Assembly (NCBI GenBank): GCA_028684735.1
Contig: JAQUFI010000023.1
Coordinates: 1-17,791 of the forward strand
Direction of reading: 5' to 3'
DNA from: Bacilli bacterium
GTDB taxonomy: Bacteria > Bacillota_I > Bacilli_A > RF39 > UBA660
Length of the DNA: 17,791 nt
Shown here: one piece after another, positions 6,864-15,842 of the stretch
Layout of the letters: each line of letters starts with the position of its first letter
Position numbering within the stretch: the first letter of the stretch is position 1
The notes under the pieces: model-generated
What the model saw: the letters and a program-made list of their open reading frames with translations, nothing else
Told to the model about the DNA's origin: nothing
Database searches by the model: none
Made by a program: the position numbers and the translations under genes

Positions 6864-9800
6864 ATTCAGTAATAATACTACGATAATTATATAAATATAA
6901 AGCTGATTGATAATTAATTAAAGTGCCTGTTGGTACCTTAATTGATGTAACTGTGTTTGGGAAAATAGAGAATGCTGTAAAATATGGGACAGTTGTTGTA
7001 TTAAAGACTACTGTTCTTAATCCTGCACAATTATTAAAAGCATTCGTCGCCATAACCAATAATTGATTACTCATATTTACCGTGCTAAGATTAGATGCTC
7101 CAAAAAAGGCATGATTACTAATTACCTTAGTTGTATTAGGCATATTATATGTCGTATCCAATTTAGCATTAGGATATTTAATTAATATTTCTTCATTTAT
7201 ATCAAACAAAACACCATTTACTGATTTAAAATACGGGTTACTTGCATTAACATAAATATTTTGGATATCAATATTCTCTGATAAAAACTTATTTCCCACA
7301 TCGTTAATGTATTGCGATAACGTAATATTTGTTACATAATTATTATCATCAAACGCATCAGGTAAAATTGAAGTAACATTATAATAAACACTGTTAATTG
7401 GTAAGGTCGTAGGAATAGTTATTGAAGATACAGTTCCTAAATAAGAAGTTATTTGAATTTCATTACCATTTATTTGTTGATATAAGAAATCATCCGCATA
7501 TTCTGTACTTGTAATCGTATAATTACTCCAAGGTGCTGTAGTTTCATATAGTGTTCTTACTGCTTGTGGAACAGAAATTGTTAAGTTAGTATAAGTAAAG
7601 AACATAATGGTTCTAATTTCTGGTAATGAAGTAGTCTCTATTGATGGTAAAGTTGTATTTAAAATACGTAAAGTAGTAGCTGGTCCTTCATTACCCGTTG
7701 GTGAACCATAATATGGATTATATAGAGCATAATCGCCAATTGAAACAACATTCATTCCTAAACCAATATATGTTAATCGGCTATTACTATAGAAAGCATA
7801 ATCTTCAATTACCATAATACTATTAAAGTCAACAGTTGTTAAAAACTCACAATCAGCAAAAGCATATTCACCAACATTAACCAAGACATCACCAGAAATG
7901 GTATTTATTCCAGTATTATAGAAAGCATGGTCTTTAATACTTAGTAAAGTACTTGGTGTTGACATTGCCCATGAATTGCCATCAGCTACTGCTGTTCCAT
8001 AATATGAATAACTTCCTAGTGAAACGACGCTTTTAGTTGTTCCATTAATCGTAAAGCTATTTGGAATATTATAAGCATCAGTGATATCTTCACCATGATA
8101 TTCAATGATCTCCCAACCATTGACACTATTACCAGTGGCATTAATGACATTGACTTCTCTAACTGAATATTCCCCAATATCATAAGGCAATGAACCATAA
8201 ACATAACTTCCGATTAAGTAACCAGTACCAAAGATATATCCTGATAATGAGGATGGTAAAGTGTTTTTGTAGGCTGTAACATATGATAATTCAGCAGCTG
8301 CATTTCCATCTGGAACATAAATTCTTAAACGGTTACCAATTTGCGTACCCATATTATAGAAGGCATTAGAACCGATACTAATACTCATCGTTGAAGAAGC
8401 TGCATTAACAACTTTAGAAGTAAAGAATAGTTGTTCAACCCCTGTATTACCATATAAAGCACCATCACCAATAATTGATACTGGCCCTAAATTAAGATAA
8501 TTTAAAGTAGGATTGTTAGCCAAAGCATACTGACCCAATTCTGATAATTCAGGTGTTTTAAAGGTATATAACTTATTACCATATAAAGAATATTCACCAA
8601 TCCGTTCAACAACTGAAAGTTCTAATTCTTCAATTCCTTTTAAATTATAAAAAGCATAATTATCAAGATATAATAGGGAATCACTAATTAAATCAAAGGT
8701 TCTAGCTTCACTCATTCGAGCCCACCTGAAAGCATACTCTCCAACCCCAAAGACATCTAAGGTTAAACCATTGATGGTTAATGTTTCAGGAATGATAAAG
8801 GTATCAGTTAAAGCAGGTCCATGGTACTCGACAATTTCCCAGCCCATTCGATTGATTCCATCAACATCATTATAGATTTCTTTGATAACAGTATATACCC
8901 CAATATCAAGAGGAATAGTCATTGGAGTATAACTACCAATAAACTCGCCCTTAGTATAGAAGTAATTTTGATATTCTGGTTTAAACAAAGTACTATAAGT
9001 ATCTGTTACATTATATAAACTCTCATCATATTCAAAGGTGATACTATCTCCTTGTTGATTACTAAAGACAGGGGTCCATTGGTAACGGTCTTTGGTCGTA
9101 ATCGTTGTCGTAAAGACGGTTGATTCTCCCGGTTCAATAATACCATTGCTTCCTGTGTTATAGTAAGTAATCGATGAGGCACTAATCGTATAATTAGCAT
9201 TTGTAGCATTAACAAACGACCCATTTGTACCTAATGACATATCTAATCGCCAATTAAATACTCCAAACTCATTAGGATTAGTTACGGTAACAGTAAGTAC
9301 ATAAGTATGGCGCGCATTAACCCCAGTACCCGTTGTTGTATGAACAACAGTATAACTTGAAGTCATAGGTAAAGTATCAACTATTTCTGATTCCTCCAAA
9401 ACATTAAGACGATCAACGTAAAATCTGATACGATTACTAGTTAAACTACCAACTTCAGAAATAGAGTTAGTATCAATTGATAAAGTATCATTATGCGGTT
9501 TAAAGAAGACTTGTGTTAAGTTATTTAACTTATAAAGGGCATTTGCTTCCATTGTCTTAACTGTTCCTAAATCAACATAATATAAACTAGGCATATTAGC
9601 CAAGGCATAACTACTAATTGTATTTATATTAGGGGCTTTCACCATCGTCAGCGTTGAACCATCAAAAGCATTACTTCCTAAAAAAGTTAAGTTTAGTGTG
9701 TCAAGAACACTAACGCCGGCAACGCCTTTAAAAGCATTACTATCTATTTTTAATATATTCTCATTTTCAATATTGAAGGTTGATCCGACTGTTCTTACTG

Positions 9801-12800
9801 TATGAATATAAGCATTCTTACCAATTGAAATAACATTCATCGTAACATCATTAGCTGTAAAAGATGATGGAATACTATAACTAGAGTTAAAATCAGCTCC
9901 ATGATATTCGATGATTTCCCAACCAGTAATTGGATTACCATCACTATTTGTAATCGTTACTTCTCTAATCGCATATTCACCAATATCATAAGGAATTGGT
10001 GCATTGATATAAGAACCAACGATATATCCCATTGGATAAATATAGTTTTCATAACCAAATAAAGTTTTATAGTAATTTAAGTATGTTTCTCCATCTGGAA
10101 CATAAATACGAAGTCTACTTTTAGCACTTCCACCAATATTGTTTAAGGCTGTTGAATGAACAATCATATTATTGATATCAGTAGTATAGATAAATATTTG
10201 CTCTAAGTTAGGGTTATTTGATATACCACCTTCACCAATATTCATTACATGCCCTAAGTTAATACTATATAGCGTATTAACATTAGATAAAGCATAATTA
10301 CCTAAACTATAAAGGTTACTAAACTTAGCACTAGTAATTCCTGTATTACTTAAAGCATAATTACCAATGGTTTCTAAATTGTCAGCAACAATTGAATTAA
10401 TACTTAAATTAGTTAAACCATAATCACTGACATTGACAATATTAGGAGATACTAAATCAACTGCCCCACTGGTTTTAACATGTCGATATGCTCCATAACC
10501 TATTGATAAAACGGGTAATGTTTCACCACTAGACAAAGTAACGGTTTCAGGTATTTGATAAGTATTATTTAAGTTTGCACCATGATATTCAATAATTTCA
10601 AGTCCTTCAGTATACTCACCCAATACATAATCAGTTGTTTTTCTAACAGTAAAAGAACCAAAATCATAAGGAATAGCTACATGATAATAACTACCTATCA
10701 TTTCCCCTGTAACATAAATTTTATCTTCATTTTGTAATAACCTTTTATAACCTTCTAGATATGATAAACCAGTTACTGATTCGCCATCTGGAACATAAAC
10801 TCTAAGCCTGCCATCAAGATATCTTCCCCAGTTAACAAATAAAGCTTGTGTCCCAACAGTTAAATCAATTGATTCACCATTATGAACTAGGATTGTATCG
10901 GTATTTTTAAAGTAAACACGACCTAATTGCTCACAATTATATAAAGCATAGTCACCAATGTTTTTTACCTTACCTAAATTAATTTCATATAAATTAAGAG
11001 CATTTCTAAAAGCATCTTTACCCAATGTCAATAGTGATTCTAAAGACACATATTCAACTAATGTATTTTCATAAGCACCATCACCTATTGTTAAAACATT
11101 ATTGGCAATCAATTGTTTTATTTTAGTATTGTAAAAGGTATAATTACCAATGCTAGTAACATTAGGAACATTAATACTCGTAATATTTTTATTATAAAAG
11201 GCATGATTACCGATTTTAGTAACTGTCGTTGGTAAAGTAACATCAGTTCCAGCTATATCAGTTACAATATGGCGATAAGCATTATCCCCGATAGATAAAA
11301 CCTGATAATCAATACTTCTTGTTTGAATTCGATTAGGAACAGTTAAACTTGTCCCAACATTAATGGTACTAACAAACAATGATATTCCTACTCCATGACG
11401 ATCAGCATAGACAAAATATAATTTATTATCAGATAAAACAGCATCATAATGAACATACTCTGGACTAATATTAACCTTATTTTGGTATAGATCAATTGAA
11501 CCATGAGGGACAAAATATCGAACTCCATTAGCACTATTATTAAATGCCCCTACACCTACTTCAGGTGGGGTTGTTCCTTCAAACTTAACGTACTTAGCAG
11601 TATTAAAAGCATAACTACCAATTTGTGTAACGCTTGCTGGAATCGTAACAAAATTAAAAGCATCCGTCGGTGAGATATAACCAATTTGTGCATTATAAAA
11701 AGCATAATCACCAATTGATGTCAATGTTTTAGGTAAAAACAAGGTTTTAAGACTGCTCTTACCATTTAAAGCATTTGATGAAATACGATTAATAATAGTA
11801 TTATCAATAACTGTTGAATTAGATAAATTTAAATGATTTAAAACAGGAATTCTAGTACTATTTAAAAAAGCAAAGTCCTCATTTTCAACATATTGATTAT
11901 TAATTGTATAAACAACTAATTTTTCAATAGCGGCAATATTAGCTGTAATATTAGCAGGATCATTCTCTGTAAAATAATCAATTAGTAATCCTTCAATTGA
12001 ATGATTAACGTCAGTAATATATACGATATAAGCATTATCTTCACCAGGAACAGGAACAACGTTATTATCAATATCAGCTTGTTCAACATCTTCTCCAGTG
12101 AAATTATCAGAACCTTCAACAGTAATATCTGATGATGTAATACCTCTAATAATTAAAGTATTACCATTATTAGGTCCTAAATAAGGTATCGCATTACTAG
12201 GCAAGATAATACTTGAACTACCTAAAACGCCTTGAATGACATTCAAGTTGTAAATATATATTTGGGCTTTCGAAAAAGTATTAAGTAAATTCATCTGATC
12301 TAATTGCACTTGAACTAAGGTACCACTATTTATTATTTCAATATTAGTTGAATTAGGAGCTGCCCTTACAATACCAAGCACTACCCCTGGTGCAATAGAT
12401 ACACGAGTATTTGACATAATCTCCATATCAGCAGGAATATTACCTAATTTATTCTTAACAATTCGAATAGCTTCGAATAGGACACCATCTTCTTCATCAT
12501 TTTGGAGTCCACTAACAATAAATTCTCCACCTACAAAAACATCATAAGTTGTATTTTGTCCTAATAAATGAACCTTTGATTTAGGTGCCATGATTACTAA
12601 ATCACCATCGACATCTATTTTCCCATCATTAGTAACATCAATTTTTAAGTCACCAACTTCAACATAATCATAAACTAAATCACCTGTAACATGCAGTTTA
12701 TGACCATTTGCATATAATCCAATTCTTCTCGTAATATTAATATTTCCTTCAATAAGAACATCATTAGAAAGCATTATAATATCTCCCGACATTGCATTTA

Positions 12801-13650
12801 ATAAAGCATTTCGGAATTGAACTTCATTTTCTACATAAAATATTTCCCCTTCAGCCCCTTCACCTTCACCTGTTCTAGTTTGAGTAGAATATACTTTAGT
12901 ATGAACAGATACTGAACGACCTGAATAGTAGGATGTATTAATACCACTATAAACACCATAATCAATACGATAATATTTAATATTATTATCAGGGTTAACA
13001 CCATCAACTTCAATCGTTCCTCTTTGAATCTCATTATTTATAGTTGATAAATTAGAGATGGGATTAACAGCATCAAATTCCATGTTTACCGGAATAGGAT
13101 TATTATGAGCATAAGCTTTTAACTTCGTATCATAAGTTGGATCAATAACACTTGCTTGCACATCATCTGTAATATCATAAATACGATAATATAGTATTCC
13201 TGCATCAGAAACTGTACCATCTAACTGAAAAGTAATATAGTATTCTAAATCTAAAGAACCAATATTTTCAATTTTAAGAAATCTTGAATTTTGAGTAGTA
13301 TTACTTAAATCATGTTCTTCAATAAAAGTATTAACATCACCAGTTTCATCAATAAGTAAGCCCGTACTGTCATATTGAGTAATACTATGTTCAATCGTAC
13401 CAATTGCTAAACTTGTTCCCTTGCTTATATACTCATGATAAAACCAACCAAATGATTCAAATAAGCAAAATATCGTTAATACTAAAACAAAACCTGTTTT
13501 TAAAAGTAAATCTTTATTTTCTCTAACAAAATATTTTTCCTTAATTGAAATAAAAGGTTTTATTAACTTTTTAAGATTACGAAAAACCATAACTTTAATT
13601 ACAGTTGTTACATTATATATTGATTGCAACATGCTATTTATGGTTCTCAT
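6862..13650 (-). CDS. Giant SipW-class surface protein: TasA-like head, beta-helix, LRR_5 modules
   Basis: The protein has 2262 residues; GGGGAGAGGG precedes the ATG. Residues 1-51 are a long basic cytoplasmic stretch. The signal helix is 52-68 and ends in GWF (68-70), as in the neighbouring SipW-type substrates. About 78-260 resembles TasA/camelysin (SLAIGTIEHSI; LKIENIGSLDLEYYITFQLDG). About 270-560 is rich in short V/I strands and G/N turns (FRNALLNAMSGDIIMLSNDV), suggesting a right-handed beta-helix. From about 600 to the end are BspA-type LRR_5 repeats of the form SIGDYAFYN / LYSINLG, grouped in modules of about 230 residues. Module junctions read RLRIYVPDG, then IGSY, PYDIGEY, GWEIIEYHG. 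One module carries an extra beta-sandwich at about 1420-1545. The C-terminus has no LPXTG, membrane helix or recognisable anchor. BspA-type LRR proteins bind host matrix or other cells in several bacteria, so an adhesin is likely. It is the last gene of the SipW operon, 11 bases after the peptidase. Confidence 0.85.
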   Translation of the reverse strand: MRTINSMLQSIYNVTTVIKVMVFRNLKKLIKPFISIKEKYFVRENKDLLLKTGFVLVLTIFCLFESFGWFYHEYISKGTSLAIGTIEHSITQYDSTGLLIDETGDVNTFIEEHDLSNTTQNSRFLKIENIGSLDLEYYITFQLDGTVSDAGILYYRIYDITDDVQASVIDPTYDTKLKAYAHNNPIPVNMEFDAVNPISNLSTINNEIQRGTIEVDGVNPDNNIKYYRIDYGVYSGINTSYYSGRSVSVHTKVYSTQTRTGEGEGAEGEIFYVENEVQFRNALLNAMSGDIIMLSNDVLIEGNINITRRIGLYANGHKLHVTGDLVYDYVEVGDLKIDVTNDGKIDVDGDLVIMAPKSKVHLLGQNTTYDVFVGGEFIVSGLQNDEEDGVLFEAIRIVKNKLGNIPADMEIMSNTRVSIAPGVVLGIVRAAPNSTNIEIINSGTLVQVQLDQMNLLNTFSKAQIYIYNLNVIQGVLGSSSIILPSNAIPYLGPNNGNTLIIRGITSSDITVEGSDNFTGEDVEQADIDNNVVPVPGEDNAYIVYITDVNHSIEGLLIDYFTENDPANITANIAAIEKLVVYTINNQYVENEDFAFLNSTRIPVLNHLNLSNSTVIDNTIINRISSNALNGKSSLKTLFLPKTLTSIGDYAFYNAQIGYISPTDAFNFVTIPASVTQIGSYAFNTAKYVKFEGTTPPEVGVGAFNNSANGVRYFVPHGSIDLYQNKVNISPEYVHYDAVLSDNKLYFVYADRHGVGISLFVSTINVGTSLTVPNRIQTRSIDYQVLSIGDNAYRHIVTDIAGTDVTLPTTVTKIGNHAFYNKNITSINVPNVTSIGNYTFYNTKIKQLIANNVLTIGDGAYENTLVEYVSLESLLTLGKDAFRNALNLYEINLGKVKNIGDYALYNCEQLGRVYFKNTDTILVHNGESIDLTVGTQALFVNWGRYLDGRLRVYVPDGESVTGLSYLEGYKRLLQNEDKIYVTGEMIGSYYHVAIPYDFGSFTVRKTTDYVLGEYTEGLEIIEYHGANLNNTYQIPETVTLSSGETLPVLSIGYGAYRHVKTSGAVDLVSPNIVNVSDYGLTNLSINSIVADNLETIGNYALSNTGITSAKFSNLYSLGNYALSNVNTLYSINLGHVMNIGEGGISNNPNLEQIFIYTTDINNMIVHSTALNNIGGSAKSRLRIYVPDGETYLNYYKTLFGYENYIYPMGYIVGSYINAPIPYDIGEYAIREVTITNSDGNPITGWEIIEYHGADFNSSYSIPSSFTANDVTMNVISIGKNAYIHTVRTVGSTFNIENENILKIDSNAFKGVAGVSVLDTLNLTFLGSNAFDGSTLTMVKAPNINTISSYALANMPSLYYVDLGTVKTMEANALYKLNNLTQVFFKPHNDTLSIDTNSISEVGSLTSNRIRFYVDRLNVLEESEIVDTLPMTSSYTVVHTTTGTGVNARHTYVLTVTVTNPNEFGVFNWRLDMSLGTNGSFVNATNANYTISASSITYYNTGSNGIIEPGESTVFTTTITTKDRYQWTPVFSNQQGDSITFEYDESLYNVTDTYSTLFKPEYQNYFYTKGEFIGSYTPMTIPLDIGVYTVIKEIYNDVDGINRMGWEIVEYHGPALTDTFIIPETLTINGLTLDVFGVGEYAFRWARMSEARTFDLISDSLLYLDNYAFYNLKGIEELELSVVERIGEYSLYGNKLYTFKTPELSELGQYALANNPTLNYLNLGPVSIIGDGALYGNTGVEQLFFTSKVVNAASSTMSISIGSNAFYNMGTQIGNRLRIYVPDGNAAAELSYVTAYKNTLPSSLSGYIFGTGYLIGSYVYGSLPYDIGEYSVREVNVINATGNSVNGWEIIEYHGEDITDAYNIPNSFTINGTTKSVVSLGSYSYYGTAVADGNSWAMSTPSTLLSIKDHAFYNTGINTISGDVLVNVGEYAFADCEFLTTVDFNSIMVIEDYAFYSNSRLTYIGLGMNVVSIGDYALYNPYYGSPTGNEGPATTLRILNTTLPSIETTSLPEIRTIMFFTYTNLTISVPQAVRTLYETTAPWSNYTITSTEYADDFLYQQINGNEIQITSYLGTVSSITIPTTLPINSVYYNVTSILPDAFDDNNYVTNITLSQYINDVGNKFLSENIDIQNIYVNASNPYFKSVNGVLFDINEEILIKYPNAKLDTTYNMPNTTKVISNHAFFGASNLSTVNMSNQLLVMATNAFNNCAGLRTVVFNTTTVPYFTAFSIFPNTVTSIKVPTGTLINYQSALYLYNYRSIITE
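8091..11520 (-). repeat. Long tandem modules of about 690 bases inside the giant gene
   Basis: The segment encoding EYHG occurs at about 8092, 8818, 9898 and 10580. The segment encoding YVPDG occurs at about 8306, 10091 and 10784. Successive intervals are near 680-730 bases, except one of about 1080 bases that contains the inserted beta-sandwich. The similarity is visible in DNA as well: stretches near 8155-8200 and 9959-10004 share runs such as ACTTCTCTAA and CCAATATCATAAGG. The modules thus arose by duplication and remain similar enough for recombination to change copy number. Confidence 0.75.
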
Positions 13651-13661
13651 AACCCTCTCCC

Positions 13662-14204
13662 CTATGTCTTTTTACGTCTTTTTATTTCTTTAATTAACTC
13701 TTTAACTTCGTTAATATAAATTAAACCTAAAGGAATAATAACTAACAAAATAAATCCATATGTACTTTTCATCAAAACATTAATCAAACTAAAGAATTTA
13801 AATTTGTAAACCATTTTCCCGTATACTTGATTTTCATAAACAATGGGATCATTAGTTGTATTATTACTTCCCTTGGTATAAAACACAACCCGATCATTTT
13901 CAGTGGTAATACCTTCAACTCTATGAGTTATCTTCTTACCAATTAAGTCTCCATTCATCCCCTCATAAGTGATTACATCACCAACTTTTATTTTGTGGGG
14001 ATTAGTTTCTTTTACTAGAATAATATCACCAATAGATAAAATGGGTTCCATACTACTACTAATAATCGAATAAGTTCTAAAACCAAAAACACTAGGATTA
14101 TTAGGAACTAACTTTTGAATTAAAGTTGAAATAACAAAAATTGTCAAAACAATTACAACGAGTGCTTGAAGTATTGGTAAAATCTTACGAAATTTTGTTT
14201 TCAT
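13662..14204 (-). CDS. sipW: SipW-type (ER/archaeal-type) signal peptidase I
   Basis: The protein has 180 residues with AGGAGG before the ATG. An N-terminal membrane helix spans about 11-30 and a second near the C-terminus about 148-165, followed by a basic tail (KRRKKT). The catalytic serine is Ser51 in the SSSMEP box. The general base is His94 in KKITHRVEG, not the Lys found in ordinary bacterial signal peptidases. This Ser/His pairing marks the SipW class. The later box TKGSNNTTNDP (110-120) corresponds to the family's TKGDaN----DP segment and keeps Asp119. In Bacillus SipW cleaves TasA and TapA at the outer membrane face. Here it is flanked by three TasA-like genes on one side and the giant SipW-class protein on the other, with gaps of 8 and 11 bases, so these four are its likely substrates. 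Confidence 0.92.
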   Translation of the reverse strand: MKTKFRKILPILQALVVIVLTIFVISTLIQKLVPNNPSVFGFRTYSIISSSMEPILSIGDIILVKETNPHKIKVGDVITYEGMNGDLIGKKITHRVEGITTENDRVVFYTKGSNNTTNDPIVYENQVYGKMVYKFKFFSLINVLMKSTYGFILLVIIPLGLIYINEVKELIKEIKRRKKT

Positions 14205-14212
14205 GTTCCCTC

Positions 14213-14776
14213 CTATGGTTTTATAAACATTATTTTATTAATTGTTAAAGTCTTTCCTTGAGCAGTATTATCAGCATAAGAATCTAATAAAATATTGAAA
14301 TATAAGCTTTGGGTTGAATTAGCTGGAATATTAAATCTATTTAGAAAAGTAAATGAATAGACATTACTATTAACATCAAACTCTAAGGCATCATCCATTT
14401 TAACTCGCCAAACAATCGGATTAGTTGCCGAAACATAGATAAATGGTTTTAAAATTTCTACATCACCTTCTAATTCAGCAAAGGCAATTTTGACACTGGC
14501 TTGAATATCGTTATTGTTTGTTATATCAAAACGATACTTTTGACTAACACCAGGTTCCATAATTGCTAATTCGATTAAAGGGGCTTCTTCTGCCTGGCTT
14601 TGTTCGACATAAACATTATTTTTTAAAACAAATAATTTTACTTCAACATCACTATCAGTAATATAAAAGTTTTTATTATAATCGACAATCTCCCCATGAT
14701 TATCAACCGTTATCATCCAAGAAAACGATATGACAACCAATAAGAGAAAAATCAAAATATTAAGATAACTTTTCAT
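14213..14776 (-). CDS. TasA-like secreted protein, short form
   Basis: The protein has 187 residues with an AGGTGA ribosome site. The signal segment is a hydrophobic run at about 5-18 followed by SWM (Trp20), a variant of the WF motif of its neighbours. The mature part looks like one beta-sandwich of the TasA/camelysin kind: IMEPGVSQKYRFDITNNND (72-90) gives the typical strand with N-N-D turn, IVWRVKM lies mid-domain, and a late IPANSTQSLYFNILLDSYADN strand with polar turn recalls TasA-like proteins, where a hydrophobic strand ends the fold. It lacks the WIEG-D motif and the C-terminal module present in the two larger relatives. It may be a minor subunit or a fibre initiator, as TapA is in Bacillus; this is inference. 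It sits between the larger TasA-like gene and sipW, with gaps of 10 and 8 bases. Confidence 0.7.
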   Translation of the reverse strand: MKSYLNILIFLLLVVISFSWMITVDNHGEIVDYNKNFYITDSDVEVKLFVLKNNVYVEQSQAEEAPLIELAIMEPGVSQKYRFDITNNNDIQASVKIAFAELEGDVEILKPFIYVSATNPIVWRVKMDDALEFDVNSNVYSFTFLNRFNIPANSTQSLYFNILLDSYADNTAQGKTLTINKIMFIKP

Positions 14777-14786
14777 GTTTCACCTA

Positions 14787-15827
14787 CTAAAACTCAACTA
14801 ATGTTGCATATGATTGCGGAGATACCCCAACAACCTCTTTGATTCTTACATAAACTGATGGTTTACCAGTAAACTTTTGGTCATTTGAAACAACCGATGT
14901 CCAAATCGTTGTCCCAGTATTATCATCCGCCCATTCCATGTCTGTTGTTAAACCAGTAATTGAATAATCAGGATTCCCCACTAAAACAGGTGCATCTAGT
15001 AATACATTCGCACTACCAAACTTAAGTAAAAAGTCTAAATATGTACTAGCTATCGCATTAGTACAATGTATATCGCCACCTTCAATCCAAATCTTGAGAT
15101 TGATTTTAGCCAAAGTATTAGCTGGTATAGTTGTTAGAATTTTATTTAAATCAATTGGATCAAAATCAGAAGTTCCTCGACCACCATTTCGATTAGCATA
15201 AGTTCTCACGATTTGATTGGTATAAAAAGAAGGATCGATATTTTGAAAATTAAATTGACCAGCTTTAATAATGGCTTGCGTTGTAAAAGGATCAGTAACC
15301 CCATTTTCAGGATCCCTCCCAAAAATATAAGTCACGGTTGTTAGATCCTCTTTTGGAAGAGTTAATCCAACACGAAGGGAATTAGCAGCAGGTCCGGAAA
15401 ATACACTATCTTTATGAATATAAATATGTTTAGCATATGTCTCAGTTTGTAAATAAAAGTCATAATCAATATAACCATTTTCAATCATTAAAACCGAATC
15501 ATTAGTTGCATTAGGTAGTTTAATAAATTCAGGTGTTGATACTGATAAACCTTGTTTAAAATCAATGTTGTAAAAGTTAAACCCGTCAGCACTAGAGGCT
15601 TGTTTCAATTCAAAAGCTGCAAAGTCATCAATAACAGCATTTAAGTTAACCGTTGTTCTAGCAATCGAATCTGGACTTAATTTAATATATAAACCTTCAG
15701 CCGAAGTAACTTGAATTTGATTTTCACTAATACTAGGAGTAGCTCGATCGGCAAACCAAGAATATGATGATGCTACGAAAATCACTGTTAAAGCTATTAA
15801 AAATAGTATTTTTGAAAATATCTTCAT
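14787..15827 (-). CDS. TasA-like secreted fibre protein B
   Basis: The protein has 346 residues with AGGAGG before the ATG. The signal helix is about 6-22 and ends in SYSWF (Trp24-Phe25), the SipW-class signature. The mature domain (about 30-275) is beta-rich and contains IWIEGGD (246-252), which matches the conserved WxEG-D element of TasA/camelysin-like proteins. From about 276 to the end is a separate small domain (YSITGLTTDMEWADD, then YVRIKEV) of the kind repeated in many Gram-positive surface proteins (ITG-t--MEYS-dgG-tW----YVR). The same two-domain plan occurs in the neighbouring 377-aa protein, so the two are diverged paralogues. Probable role: subunit of a cell-surface fibre processed by the SipW enzyme of this operon. 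Confidence 0.8.
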   Translation of the reverse strand: MKIFSKILFLIALTVIFVASSYSWFADRATPSISENQIQVTSAEGLYIKLSPDSIARTTVNLNAVIDDFAAFELKQASSADGFNFYNIDFKQGLSVSTPEFIKLPNATNDSVLMIENGYIDYDFYLQTETYAKHIYIHKDSVFSGPAANSLRVGLTLPKEDLTTVTYIFGRDPENGVTDPFTTQAIIKAGQFNFQNIDPSFYTNQIVRTYANRNGGRGTSDFDPIDLNKILTTIPANTLAKINLKIWIEGGDIHCTNAIASTYLDFLLKFGSANVLLDAPVLVGNPDYSITGLTTDMEWADDNTGTTIWTSVVSNDQKFTGKPSVYVRIKEVVGVSPQSYATLVEF

Positions 15828-15842
15828 ATTCCCCTCCTATAT

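Noticed and set aside
8016..9224. Short open frames on both strands inside the giant LRR gene
   Set aside because: They overlap the long frame in other registers and show no family features or ribosome sites.
12831..13034. A 67-codon minus-strand frame
   Set aside because: It is a shifted-frame shadow of the TasA-like head and beta-helix entry of the giant protein.
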